DNA from: Purshia tridentata | Lineage: Eukaryota; Streptophyta; Magnoliopsida; Rosales; Rosaceae | Length of the DNA stretch: 64,000 nucleotides | Assembly (NCBI GenBank): GCA_003254885.1 | Contig: QANT01002755.1 | Span: forward strand, 1 to 64,000 | Direction: 5' to 3' | Shown: positions 27,162 to 40,133 of the stretch, one piece after another | Numbering within the stretch: the stretch's first letter is position 1 | How the letters are laid out: each line of letters begins with the position of its first letter | Program-made: the position numbers and the translations under genes | The notes under the pieces: model-generated | The model's database searches: none | What the model saw: the letters and a program-made list of their open reading frames with translations, nothing else | Told to the model about the DNA's origin: nothing

Positions 27162-28020
27162 TTACATACAGGGAAGTGCTAGAGTGCCTCAATAAATCGT
27201 GCCTCAATGACATAAAATTTTCATCTCATTATTTATTAAGTTATATTATTTTTATAAAGACTATTTTAACCTTTTTTTATAGGTCTTAAAAAATTTTAGA
27301 TTATAAAAGAAAATACAAAAAAATAAATAAGATACACTGCAGTAAAAACTAGATCGTGTGATTTGGGACTTGGATTAAATAGGTAGGTTAAGCTAACTAT
27401 ACAAGAGACATGGGTGAAGAGAAGCCAATTAAATTTGCAAACCCTAGCTAACTAGTCCTCTTAATATGATCTATGTGTTGATCAGACTAAACCTAGGGCT
27501 GTACGTATTATATATAGCTAAGCTAGCATATGCATAGATAGAAGCATGCTCAGATCTTATTTGGGATTGGAACTAATTTCACATCTGGCTTTATTTGTAA
27601 AGGTGAGAAAGTTTCTTCTTTCTAAGAAAAATAAATAAATTTTTTTTAAAAAGTGATCTAAGTAAGAATCAAGAACCCTTATGGTCATTGTCCTCTTCCA
27701 TTTTCACAAACCCAATATTTTAAGGAATTGAAAGAACAGAAAAAATTATTGAAAAAGACGAAAATAAATTAGGAATATAGAATTGAAAGGGTCATGGAGA
27801 AGAAATTGAAAGAGAAAAATGACAAGATGATTAAATTAGGATTATTAGATTTTGAAAGAATAAGATGGTCTTTTAATAAAAATGATTTTAATTTGATACA
27901 GTGATGTCTGTATTTACCAAAAAGTTAACTAGTGATGTGTCCAATTACTATTAGCACATAAGATTGAGACACAATTGAGGCACGATTTTTTGAGGCCCAA
28001 AATCATTTCTCTTACATATA
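27162..28020. mobile_element. Mutator-like MITE with 9-bp TSD
   Basis: The element proper is 27171-28011 (841 bp). The left end from 27171 and the complement of the right end from 28011 align without gaps over 38 bases with 30 matches, including the shared GCCTCAA and AAATCGTGCCTCAAT blocks. Flanks are TTACATACA (27162-27170) and TTACATATA (28012-28020), a 9-bp duplication with one difference. Nine-base duplications and G-starting termini fit Mutator-like elements. It carries no transposase frame, so it depends on another element. The right end lies about 170 bases past the 3' end of the small membrane-protein gene. Confidence 0.75.
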
Positions 28021-28191
28021 TATTATACACTCACAAACTATATATCAATCTTCAGTAATTTGGTATATATGACTTGTAAACTATCAATGTGTATACAACT
28101 AATTCCCTCACAAAGGATCCGTGACGTCGAAATGTCATTTCACAAAGTTGAAGCACAAAGAGTTTGTGCGCATATAATTTGGACTGAACCA

Positions 28192-28710
28192 TCATCCCAC
28201 AAAGAAGCGGCAAGCATACAACTGAATTACAGTGAAAGCAAGCAAAGCCAAAGCTGTGAAGTAAATATAAACCTTGCGCTTCAAGAGCTGAACAAAATCT
28301 GGTCTTAACATGTGATGCTGATGATGATGATGAGTAGGTAATTTTTGTTCCATGATCTGTGTGAAATGGGTGGTAGAGGTATGTATATTCTTGAATATCA
28401 GTTCCTGCTCGATATAGTTGATATCTAGCTGATACTGGGTCCTATAAAACATACTCACCGCATCTATGAAAGCCATGAAGAAGATTATACAAGAAACTAG
28501 TACCATACTGAAGGGAACCCACCATTGACTATTACTCCTCGACGACGAGTCAGAACGTACAATCCCTACCAAAATTAGGGCTTGCAATAAAACATAAGCG
28601 ATTGTTAAATTCTGAGCTCTCGTCTCGTGATAACGAACGCGTTTCTCTTGTTTTTCATTGATGATTTTCAATTCCTTCAACTTCTCCTGTAGCTCTTCTA
28701 ATTTTATCAT
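28192..28710 (-). CDS. Small three-helix membrane protein, plant family of unknown function
   Basis: Single-exon frame of 172 residues starting at the ATG at 28710. Residues 1-33 are strongly helical and charged (LEELQEKLKELKIINEKQEKRVRYH), probably a coiled coil. Predicted membrane helices are at about 36-52, 64-86 and 146-167. The loop between helices 2 and 3 holds a conserved-looking FYRTQYQLDINYIEQEL segment and a histidine cluster at 127-133. The order (coiled coil, WWVPFS before helix 2, YRTQYQLD, LLKRK before helix 3) matches a plant-specific family I have met only as uncharacterised proteins. No function is proposed. The frame is intact and has no alternative start. Confidence 0.75.
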   Translation of the reverse strand: MIKLEELQEKLKELKIINEKQEKRVRYHETRAQNLTIAYVLLQALILVGIVRSDSSSRSNSQWWVPFSMVLVSCIIFFMAFIDAVSMFYRTQYQLDINYIEQELIFKNIHTSTTHFTQIMEQKLPTHHHHQHHMLRPDFVQLLKRKVYIYFTALALLAFTVIQLYACRFFVG

Positions 28711-29706
28711 CACCGGCTAATTATACTTGTCATTTAATTGCTTAACAAGCTGTGGAAATTAAGCAACTTAACCCTTTGCAAAAATAAGTTTATAGCTAGC
28801 TGAGATTGGGAAATTAAAGTTTGTTGAATATATATAGAATCATTGAAAGATTATAAACTATAAACGCTTCTTCCTCGCAATTGTCGATCGAAACAATAAA
28901 ACGAGCTACGCGGTTTCATGAATTTCTAATAAAATTTATGATGATCGATCATATATGGCCTTTATAATTCTCTCACCATCCCCGGCCTATTTTAATTCTT
29001 AAACTTAATTTCCTCTTAATTTCCTTTCAAAGTAGTCGTGGACTTCTTTTTTTATGAAACTGGAATTCTAGATTAAGTTGACTTTGAGGAATACTAGGTA
29101 CCTGTTTTTATCTACTTTTTTTCTTATTTTTCTTACGTACTCTATTGTATAATTTTACAATTTTGAAAAATTAATTAAATTAAAATTATTTAATTATTTA
29201 ACTGTTTTCAAATAAATAAAGATACAATTCAACTATTTTTAAAATCATTTGTTTATATTGATAACAATTTAATGACCAAATCAGTGTTTGAAGTTTTTGA
29301 CCACCGTTAAAGTAGGAAGTTTTTGAATGTGAAGTCAGTGTTTTCCTGTATCTTCATTCCTATAGAACACAAATTTGGAGCATTTGTCTCCCTAATCCAA
29401 AAGCCTTTTTTTCTTTGAGGTATATGCTTATAAGCTTATAGCAATCCATTTCTTGATTGAGAAATTAAATATTAAATAATATTCATAAGGAAGCAACATT
29501 CAACTAGTTCCAAAATTATTTGGAATTTTAGCAATTTAGACCATGCAAATGGACAAGTGCATATTGACAGTGTTTTCCATATGCGTTCAAGCGTACCTTC
29601 AACTTACAGATAGAAAATAGTTATATCACTACAAAGAAAGGGCTGCGTGACTGTTATGCCACGGATCAATGAACTACGCACAATACTGCGCTAGGCCTCT
29701 TCTTCT
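28711..29706. other. Intergenic DNA upstream of chitinase 2
   Basis: AT-rich spacer between divergent genes: the small membrane protein (-) and chitinase 2 (+). It contains their promoters. No other gene or clear repeat was seen. Confidence 0.5.
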
Positions 29707-29714
29707 ATAAAAGA
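29707..29714 (+). promoter_or_regulatory. TATA box of chitinase 2
   Basis: TATAAAAG lies 93 bases before the ATG, the same octamer as upstream of chitinase 1. The expected transcript start would be near 29740. Confidence 0.7.
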
Positions 29715-29721
29715 ATCCTAA

Positions 29722-30693
<972 letters not shown>

Positions 30694-30916
30694 TTTTTAA
30701 TGTAAAAGGATCCTTATGTACCGTTGTACCTTGACCATATAAATCCATATCTTATTTGAGTTTATAAATGATATAATCTATCTAGTTTAAAAGGATGCAA
30801 TAATTGGATGCCAACTTTGATGAATTATGCAGCTTTGATTCGGATCATACAAAATTGACCAACTAGCTCTTGGATTTTCTATGGCCCGGTTATAACCTGA
30901 TTTCTATCTACATCTG

Positions 30917-33900
30917 CTATCTAGGGGACATTGTGGAATAACTACATGTAGCTTGAGATGAAGGATGTGTATTGATGGTGAAGGAGCTGAAGTGATTGAA
31001 CTCTCTCTTCATGGCCTTGTATACATGATCTAGGCCTTCCTCAATTAGCTCCAAAACTGTCTGGGGCATTGGTGGCATGTTGATGTCAACTGATCCTTCC
31101 AACATTCTCACCACTTCCCCCATTGTAGGTCTCATGATAACCTCATCTTGAATGCACCAAAAGGCAGTTTTCAAGGCTCTCATGAGCTCTTCTGCTTCCA
31201 CTGCTCCTTCTAGTCTCCTATCTGCAACTTTCATGGGGTTTCCACTTGTCATTTCCTACAAGCATGATTGAGATTTGTTAGATAAAATCGCTTCCATAAA
31301 ATATGAAAGTAGAAATGAATTTTCCACAAAGAAATTGAAAATAAAGGATTTTTCTTTTCTAAGATACCTTAAAAGCCCATCCGGGATAGAAGAAGTCCTC
31401 TGGATCAAAAGACATGTCAAGGTTCCTTCGACCACCAACGATCTCTAGAAGAAGCATGCCATAACTATACACATCAGCCTTCACAGTTATTGGCCGGTTA
31501 CTCACCCACTCTGGAGCCAAATAGCCTCTAGTTCCTCTCACCATGGTAACAACATGTGAGTGCTCTCTCCCCATCAACTTAGCTAGTCCAAAATCAGAAA
31601 CCTTAGGACAGAAATTTTCATCTAGTAGAATATTTTCTGGTTTGATGTCACAGTGTATAATTCGATCTCGGCATTGCTCATGAAAATATGCAATTCCTTG
31701 TGCAGTACCCACTGCTATATTAAAGCGAGTTGACCAATCCAGTAGCTTATCTCTTGAATATTTTGAGGTAAATATCCATTTGTCCAATGACCCATTTTTC
31801 ATGAATTCATAAACTAGAAGCCTGCCAGAACAAGAAATATATTTGTTCAGCTTTTAATAATGGGAATGTAAGATTGTTACATCAATATATGAGAAACTAT
31901 ACATGATACAAGCCTTAATTTGGTGAGATGAAAAATGAAGTACAAGAATTATTGCTTACCTTTGTGAGGCCTCAGAGCAGTAGCCACACAGACGAACCAA
32001 GTTCATGTGATGCATGGAGCCAATGGTGTTCACTTCAGTTATGAACTCCTTCTCCCCATGCGGCAAAACCCTTTCAAGTTTCTTCACTGCAACCAAAGTG
32101 CCATCTGCAAGGCTTCCCTTGTACACACTCCCAAAGCCCCCTGAAAAGAAACATATCATTACTATGCACAACCAACATTGGAAGACTTGGTAATCAAAGC
32201 CCAAATGTGTGTTGACTAGAGCTGTATCCCATGTTCATGTTTTCTCTGTTTCACCCAAAAAAATAAAGATAGTTTGATAAATAAAAAACCATTTTACTTG
32301 ACGCTAGCTTACCAGTTCCAAGCAGCTGTGAAAAATTCCAAGTACGAAGTTGCAACTCACGGTAATTAAGATTCATTGGAGCACCAGGCAAGATTAAAGA
32401 ACGTTCCATGGCTCTCTTTAAGGATTTCTTCCTATGCACATTGTAATATAGTAACAGGCAGAGGAGGGCTATAAGAAAGGTCATGCTGAGAACAATAGGA
32501 ATAGCCAAAACCTTTTTTCGTTGACTACTAGACCCCTCCGAATACTCCCCAGATCCTCTTGCATTGCCCTCCACTGAGCCATTAGACCTAATCTTCACAA
32601 ACAGGGTTGAGCCAGGGTCCTCATACCCACCAAAATCCATGCTCCTCAAAACCCAACAATAAGGCTTTTCCTCATCAAGCCCATAAATTGAAGCAACACA
32701 TTCACAATCAGCTAGACAAGCATCTCCACATTTTGATACATTCTCAAAATCACTGTAGTTTGCTATGACTGAAAATTCAGGAAAATAATAATTGGTTTGC
32801 TGCACCATTGAAATTCGAAACTGGGACGACTGATAATCATGTCTTGAATCACATTTTCCAATCAATGATGAATTCTCCGAGCACTGACTTTCCCCATTTG
32901 CCTTATAAGTCCCTGGCAGGCATGTGCAAGAACTATTAGCCTTAGTCCTATCCAAATTACATATCCCCTTGCCACAAATTCCAGCAATTTCACATGGTGT
33001 TGAAACTGCAGCCCACTCTGGCACCCATTGCCTTGACCCATTGACATCATCATCCCAAAGATACAAACGCAAATTCCCATTACTTTCAAGTGTCAATCTC
33101 CAAAGTTTAGTTGATCCGTTCGATCTGTTTGAGGGTGCTGATAGTCCTCCATCATCTCCATCATTCTTGTACACATACACAGCTCCTTCTGATGACTCCC
33201 CGTAGACAATTCCAAAGCTTCCCGCCTCATCTAAAACTGCAACAACATCCCCTGTCACATTTGATATGTCTGGTCCAGTCCAGTAAGAATAGTTATAGTA
33301 TGATTCTGGTGAGGCATTGTAAGTTTCTGGCATGTTGTAAGTCAGAGCAAGGCTTAAAGATGTGCGCTGTTGAAGCATTTTGAGAGCATAATAACCACCA
33401 TGTGAGGGTGATTTAGATGTTGTGAGCTCTGAAGAGACTGAGAGAGGTTGGTTAGGGAGGAGAGTGTCAGATGGGTGTGAGAAACTCTGCCACACAGGGC
33501 GGTTGGCATCGTTGTATAGAATTAAGTTGCCGGATTCTGACATGGTTGCGCCTTCTACACCGGCGCTGGAGGTGTTTGAGGTCCACGTGGTGGCGTCGCC
33601 GTCCATGAGAACAAGGTTTCCGGTGGCGTCCAGCTCCAGGATTGCATTGTTGGTGACAGCAGAGTTTCTAAATTTAGATGATTGAGAGAAAATGAAATTT
33701 GTTGGCTTAGGTGACATTGATTATCATATTTACCTGAAAAAGCTTTTGTAAAGACTAGAGATGGGGAATTGGTTTGTGATTGATCTTTTTCTTTTCCAAG
33801 TCAAAAACCAGTTACCATCCACTCTAACCCCAGTAAAGTATGCAACAGAGAAAAGTACAGAGATGGAGTACTTCATTTGCTTACTTCAAGTCAGAAACAA

Positions 33901-34512
33901 ACAACATTTTCATGCATCTTATTAAGACTTTTTCGTGGACAGAACAACATATTAAATAGATTTGACTAATTACACACCAAAATTATGACATCAATACAAT
34001 TCAATGAAAAGAAAACACAAAAGGAATTAATCATATTTATTGTCAGCTACTCAGCTAGCCACATTGATGTACAATTGGTGTGTTTATATATCCTCGTGTC
34101 AAATTATCAATGCATGATCTTACTAATTAAACTCATTATGTATGCTGTCACTAGTTACATAGGTGAAACTACTTAAGATTAACAAGCTCATGCATGCACC
34201 AAGTACATTGCCATATATAGTTTCTCGATCAGGGACTAAAACGACTATATCTTTTGTGAAGTACCTGTTAGCCGACCACACTATGGTTCGGTCTCCGGGA
34301 AGCTCTGCAAACCAAATTGCCAGTTGAAATCTGTCATTTTCATCCGTTGGGGTGAACCCAAAAGCAAATGTGCCGTTATCTGAGACCAGTGTTTGGTTCT
34401 CGCTAGCCAACAACCTCGAGCCCAAACCAATCTGTCTAGCCATGCAGGCATCAAACCCAACTAGAACCAAGAACAACAACACCAAAAAAGTAAAAAAATA
34501 AGAAGAGGCCAT
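30917..34512 (-). CDS. G-type lectin S-receptor-like Ser/Thr kinase (At5g24080 type)
   Basis: Five-exon gene for an 858-residue receptor kinase. Exons: 34265-34512, 32313-33667, 31960-32140, 31368-31821 and 30917-31255, all GT-AG with consistent phases. Order: signal peptide (1 to about 25), bulb-type mannose-lectin domain (about 30-160; NGTFAFGF, DRTIVWSANR, NLVLMDGD), a cysteine-rich EGF-like segment (CEIAGICGKGICNL), a PAN/apple-like segment (CGDACLADCECVASIYG), a membrane helix at about 469-493, and a kinase domain. The kinase has the Gly loop GTGGFGSVYKG, VAVKK, catalytic loop HCD (651-653) in place of HRD, DFG (671-673) and LAPEW. It is therefore a non-RD kinase with catalytic Asp, Lys and DFG intact. 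Acts at the plasma membrane, ligand unknown; the family is linked to immunity and stress. Confidence 0.92.
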
Positions 34513-35745
34513 TGGAAGCTAATAATTAAACTGGCTAATGTTCTATTGCTGAAAGGCTAATTCAGCTAACAAAAAAGGTTGGCTAGCTGTGTCTTATTTA
34601 ATAAGGAGAATTTGAGAGGGAATGAGACTTTGATGTGGGGGAGAAAATTGAAAGATCTTGACACGTGTATACAGTGGTGGGTGAGCTAAATTTTGAAAAA
34701 CTTGCATCAAATGGGTCGGCCGAGAGGTGCATTTGGATACTGGGGCACGTGTTTAATGCACTGTGGACCTTGTGGTTTTCAATGGCCTGTGAGTTCATTA
34801 CCAACCGAAAGGCATAAGCCCATTGACACGTAGTACCAATTATTTGCATGAGAATAATTCAGACTTTCACATTGTGATATTAACATGGGGTCAAAGATAA
34901 GGGCTTTTGCTATTTTGATACTATATCGGTATATATCCTTACGATAAAACAGATGGTGACTAGTTAGCCTAGCTAAAGTTCATTTGCTTTAATATCTTTG
35001 CAACTTAATTAGATGAATTTCTTAAAGTCATAAAGTGGTGCTTTATGTATATGCAAAGAGAAATATATTGAGTATTACATTACCACCTTATTAAATAATT
35101 TACATGTATTACTTAAGTGACATTTGTCAATCATTTAATATGGTAATAATGTTCATTATTAACTTTTTGTAGTGAGCAAAAGGCTTAAATTAATATTAAA
35201 AGTTTTGATGCAACTATAATTTCAACATCTTATTCACTTGGCAACGTATGATTGAAATAATTGAATGTATTACGGATATAATCAGGTTTTAATGTTTCAT
35301 GAACAAAGAAGTAAATCACTTGTGAGGGACCTTATATTTATTATTTAAGTCACATTATCTCCAAATCGACAAAGACAATGTACGTCGTAGCTACTTGACA
35401 TGATTTCTAAGTATTGACATCATCGCTACGTGGAAAATCTCTTTTCTTATTTTGTGAAATGTCGTATAATGTTCCCAAAAAAAAGTCAAACCATAAGCAA
35501 AAGAAGGAACAATTACTTTCAGTGGGCCAAGTGGCCACTTGGGCTGTTAAAGTAAAAAAAGTGAATACTTGGGCTCGCTAATGTGGGCTGTGAGACACAA
35601 ACGACCCTAAAAGGCCACTGAGAGTCTGAGGCCCCAAGACGCAGTCATTTTGGCGCTCTTTTCTCCACTACAATTTTGAAGCGAATAAACGACGTCGTAG
35701 TAACTGTCCGGATTCCGATCAATCCGCTGCTGCCAGAGTCTCAAC
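34513..35745. other. Upstream DNA of the lectin kinase
   Basis: Contains the lectin-kinase promoter and, towards 35.6-35.7 kb, a GC-richer stretch with ACGACGTCGT, a CRE/C-box-like core, preceding the ATG of the small candidate gene. Nothing else is supported. Confidence 0.45.
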
Positions 35746-36213
35746 ATGACCATTGACCAATCCTTCTTGCACCCTCCCAATTCTAGGGTTAGGGCTTTTC
35801 TGAAGCCTCAGATTTTCACCCAATCTATCGATCCAATGTAATTTCTATTACTTACATACATTAGCTCATACCCATGGCATTACAGACCTAAGGCATGATT
35901 TACATACATACATAAAAGAGGTAGTCTAACCTAATAGCACTGATTAGTGTACTGGTGGAACATGATTTACAGACCTAAAGCTCATTCCTTTAAGACTAAA
36001 CTAGTTCTCATTGTGTAGTCTGTTTCTAATAATGTAATACAAGACCCCATTGCTAGATTTTGCATTACTAAGTGGCTTTTTTTCAGAATACATACCCATT
36101 TTTAAATATTCCCTCTTGTCATTTTTTTCAAAATTAATTAATTCTTTTCTTTGTCATTTTTAGATACACTTTTTGGAGCAGAATTGTCATGGATAGCAAC
36201 GACCACTTTACAG
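35746..36213 (+). CDS. Possible short spliced gene, start only; unrecognised
   Basis: Exon 1 (35746-35837) reads MTIDQSFLHPPNSRVRAFLK and ten further codons to a GTAATT donor in phase 2. Exon 2 (36164-36213), after a T-rich TTTTTAG acceptor, continues in frame as YTFWSRIVMDSNDHFT and ends at a CAG|GTGAAG donor. The join removes the exon 1 stop and gives a sensible hydrophilic/aromatic sequence. I cannot place the next exon: strong acceptors near 36397 and 37570 each add only a few codons before a stop. It may be a small protein, a 5' remnant of a lost gene, or chance. The upstream sequence is GC-rich, as for a promoter. Confidence 0.3.
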
Positions 36214-36487
36214 GTGAAGCATTACTCTTATATCACAGATATATTATTAGTTGTTTTGGGAGTGAAATATCAGCTTCTGATATCCTATTATACGGTTGAG
36301 AACTATTTGAGACCATAGTATCTATGCTTTCTAGCTGAACCTGTAACAGGGGCACCATTTGAATGTATGGGATGCACTAATAAAGTTTTATTTGCAGCCT
36401 CTGCACATTGTGATATATAACAAATTAAACAAAGTCCTAAACTGGTTATGTTTATGATTCTGTTGCCTTTTGACATCCACCTAGAAA

Positions 36488-36590
36488 ATAACTAGTTGGT
36501 CGCTCTGCCGTTAGAGCTTAAGATGGTAGAGCATAGAATGCAATAGATTTTTTGCAAAGTCAGAGGTCGATGCTTCTCTGAATTGCCTGC
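36488..36590 (+). mobile_element. tRNA-derived SINE-like fragment
   Basis: TTAGAGCTTAAGATGGTAGAGC resembles a tRNA A box (TAGCTCAGTTGGTAGAGC). About 35 bases further on, AGAGGTCGATGCTTCTC resembles a B box. Spacing and order fit a degenerate pol III promoter. The ends are unclear and no target-site duplication was recognised. Confidence 0.4.
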
Positions 36591-36598
36591 CTCATTTT

Positions 36599-36660
36599 GG
36601 TTAGTAAGGTTTTGAATAATTCCATTATTGGTTAGTAAGGTCTTGGATAATTCCATTATT
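36599..36660. repeat. 31-bp tandem duplication
   Basis: GGTTAGTAAGG(T)TTTG/CTTG followed by ATAATTCCATTATT occurs twice in tandem (36599-36629 and 36630-36660), 29 of 31 positions identical. Confidence 0.8.
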
Positions 36661-39274
36661 GGCCCACATAACAGGGTTTAGAAAGGAATCCAAATGGGCA
36701 AGCCTTTTACAGCCTCTTGATTGATTGTGGAAGTCATCTGTTATATATATATTCGACCGTACCAAGCCCCTCCCTTTCTTTGTCCATATCATTGAAGCAA
36801 GTTGATATTTTGATGTGCTTACAGGTCCTCAACAATAACATATATATTATTAAAAAATAAGTTTTTGAATGATGAAGAACATTCTTTACGTAATTGAAGT
36901 GCATTATGAATGTTTGGAATCTATGGCATTTGCTTATTGTCTGAAAGGGGGACAGGAGCGGGGACCAATTGGTTTCAAGTCACTCTCCTTTTCTGAGTTT
37001 TGTCACAAAAACCTGGGTTCATGTCAATTCCTTTTCCCCGACAACCCTGGGGACCCCTGTCTCTGCTATTTGTTGTGTTTTTGAATTGTTTATATATTAA
37101 AGGCTATCTATAATTAGTTCAATTTTGAATGAAAAGGATGTAACTTTCTCTAAATTTTAGTTTGAGCTTGGGAAGATAGTGGATGAAAATGCCTGAAATT
37201 GCCTTACCAATTGTTGAATAAAATTTGTACCGATATCCACACCAGCCACCTATGTAACGTGGAGCTCTATCCCCATTTTTATTTTTTTGAATTTTTTCAT
37301 GGTTCAACACCAATAAAACTTTGTGATATTTTCTTATTCCTTATCTTCTAGTCCATATTTTAGATACCACTGTTTAACTGATCCCAGGACAAAATAGAGC
37401 TAGTTATGACAGTGGGCATTATATAATTCTATCCATTTGTGTTCTGAACTGGAGGAATTTATGTTCATTGTCTTCTGTTATGTTTGTTCTGACATTGTAC
37501 TGTATTAGAGGACCATGAGGATCCTTGCCTGGACTGACATCGTAAAATATTGTTTCTGTTTTTTATGCAGCACAGTCAGAGTAAAATTTTTTTACATTTT
37601 ATGTATAAAATTCAAATGGTTTGATAATCAAGTTTAAAAACCATTATAATCAATCTCCTTGTATTACAACTTCTATCTTTATCATAAATTCTTAGAGTGT
37701 CATAATATGCCCTACAAATGTAAGGCATGTGCCATAATAATATAGGGATTCCAAATATTTAAATTTTGTAAGCCATATAATATCATAATAAACCATAAAA
37801 GGCGTGATTTTACACATAATAATGTATAAAAATGGAACCATTTTGTTTTAAATGTCAAAGTAATCATGATGTTTGAGCTTTCATTTTCTTTTCTTTTCTT
37901 TCCTTTTTCTTTTACTAGCTAGGTGTGGCCTATTGAACCTAACAAAGGGAACACTCCCAAGTTCTGGTTTCTCTTTCTTCATGCTCAAAGTCATGGTCCA
38001 AGGTATCTATCTATGCATAGGCTTGCAGGACCATGAGTCTGATAACTAGTCAGTAATGATAGACTAATAAATATTATTGATACATAGTCACAATAAATTG
38101 TAGGCCTGCAATAGTTCTGTAACTTTTCCCTTTATTTATTTAGTTGGATCCATTGTTTGAAATTACTTTTTTTGAAAGAGGGTAAAGATCATCTTAATGC
38201 CTAAATTACACCAGAGTATGAGTACTCATGTACCATTCATAATACTTGCCCTAATTCCAGTTTTGCAACATTTATCATAACTTCTGCACAAAATTTTTTT
38301 TGTATTCAGAAGACCACTTGCATACAGCATATAATTATTGCGCATATTTAATAGAATAATATTATGTCATTTAGGTTGAGCCTTGTGCTGAGGTAGTTAG
38401 GAAGTGAGCATCAAATGGTTAAATCACCCTTTAAAGTTTAAACTGGTCTAGCCCCTCCCAATTTTTATGATAAATACAAACTAACATCACAAGATAATGA
38501 AAACCATAGCAAGCTAAGCATATCAACTGCATTTTCCATGCCAGGACATTTTTATATAGGTTATGACTTATGAGAGAATATTTGGAATTGTTAGTACTCC
38601 ATTCTGGAACAGTAGTAGTTGGATTTATAATGGAGCTTGCATGAATCTGCTTCCCTTAAATACTAATTTGTTATCGTTAATTTCTTCTTTTTATGGAATG
38701 CTCAAAAGAAAATAAAATGCATGAGTCATTTTCAATTATATATCTTCATTTGAATTAAGTTTCTAATGCCGGATTTGATTAAATTAATGGAATGTGCATG
38801 AACCTGTTTCTATTGTGTTTGCAATTATTTTATTTAATAGAAAACAGAATAAGTGTATGTAAAAAGAAACCGTCTGCTATGTGAACTTTTTAGGAAGAAA
38901 AATGATTAAAAGGAAAAGTGGGGTTAACTGGTGATGCAACAGTACATTATGGATGCTTGTGGGGACTCACATTTCTCTGTTTCATTTCTCCTTTTCTCTT
39001 TTCCAATTATCAAAATTCAGTGTCTCTTGCCAGACAGCCACATACCTAATTGTTGGAGAGAGAGGATATTAAGGTATATATATGCAGTAGATATATGTTC
39101 CACATGCAAGAGGGCCTCATGATCTGCTAGCAAATAGCAATTGCCCACTTTGTATATCTCTTTCCTAGTTTCCTTTGTAGCTACTGTGTACACATCTGTA
39201 TATCATATCTTCCTCATATATATATACACACACACTACCTAGCTAAGCCTAAATTTGATAACAAGTTGGAAGCC

Positions 39275-40133
39275 ATGGAAACATCTCAGCAGCCTCTTTC
39301 CATTGAAAGCTTTTCATACAGTTGGTTAGTGAACCTGAAACCTTCATCTTTGGAAAGCCTCGACAACTCTCTCAGGACCTCACTTGACGCATCCGATGAA
39401 GCTTCCTTCATTGAGATGGACCCAACAATGTCACCCTCTCAGAGATTCTTTAGGAATTCCCAGCAGGACTTCAAATTTGATTTCCCCATCTCACAATCTT
39501 CTCTCAGTGCTCTTGTTCATGCTGATGAGCTCATCTCCAATGGTTACCTTTTGCCGCTTTCTCTTGACCCCTTGAAAAACATGGAGGCATGTCAAGATCA
39601 TCACGAGGCCTCCAATTCCAGTGCTACTTCAAACATTCCAGACTCTTCAAATTCATCAAAAGATCCTCATGTTGCTCGGCCACCACAGAATGATTCCGAT
39701 TGCTCTAATTCCTTGAGAAGGTGCAGAAGATTATCAAAGCGAATACTTGAGAAGTACTTGAATTTCCTTAGGCCTCTGTACAAAAGGATCAGAGGTACTC
39801 ATCACAAAGCAAATTCTAAAGGTGGAAATCATCATGTTGACAAAAGGGTCCATTCAATGAAGAACTGCAGGGTGTATTCATCAGAAACATCTCCACGAAT
39901 AAGTGTAGCCTACTCTGCAGTCTCTGCAGATGATTGGCGAAGGTCTTGTGACTCTGAGAGCTCAATTTATGAGGCAGTTCTCCATTGCAAAAGATCCATA
40001 GGTATGCTATTTTCACTTGGTCATAATCATTATTAATTACATTAGTACTCTGATCATCTGGGAAAGCGAAAGATTTAGCTTGCTAGCTATGATTAATTAA
40101 TTTGTTGGAACTTTGTCAATTTCAGGAAATTAA
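39275..40133 (+). CDS. MAKR6: Probable membrane-associated kinase regulator (MAKR6-like)
   Basis: The protein starts METSQQPLSIESFSYSWLVN at the ATG at 39275; the frame opens three codons earlier at TTG. Exon 1 runs to 40001, and a GTATGC donor with a TTTCAG acceptor at 40125 gives a two-codon second exon ending at 40133, for a 244-residue protein. If the intron is retained, the frame ends at 40036 with ten extra residues. Landmarks: FIEMDP, HADELISNGYLLPL, an Arg/Lys-rich stretch at about 148-175 that should bind acidic plasma-membrane lipids, and a C-terminal SIYEAVLHCKRSI motif. MAKRs are BKI1 relatives that sit at the plasma membrane and modulate receptor kinases. Its neighbours are not receptor partners in any obvious way. 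Confidence 0.85.

Larger units (their letters stand above)
36214..38930. other. Long AT-rich stretch before the MAKR6-like gene
   Basis: No convincing coding content. It holds a SINE-like piece (near 36490), a 31-bp tandem duplication (36599-36660) and a GC-richer 130-base segment at 36945-37075 that looks repeat-derived. Confidence 0.5.

Noticed and set aside
34598-34849. 83-codon minus-strand frame upstream of the lectin kinase
   Set aside because: It lies in the promoter, has no recognisable domain, and its composition is that of random sequence.
36869-37084. 71-codon plus-strand frame
   Set aside because: No protein family is recognisable; it overlaps a GC-richer repeat-like segment and has no splice or promoter support.
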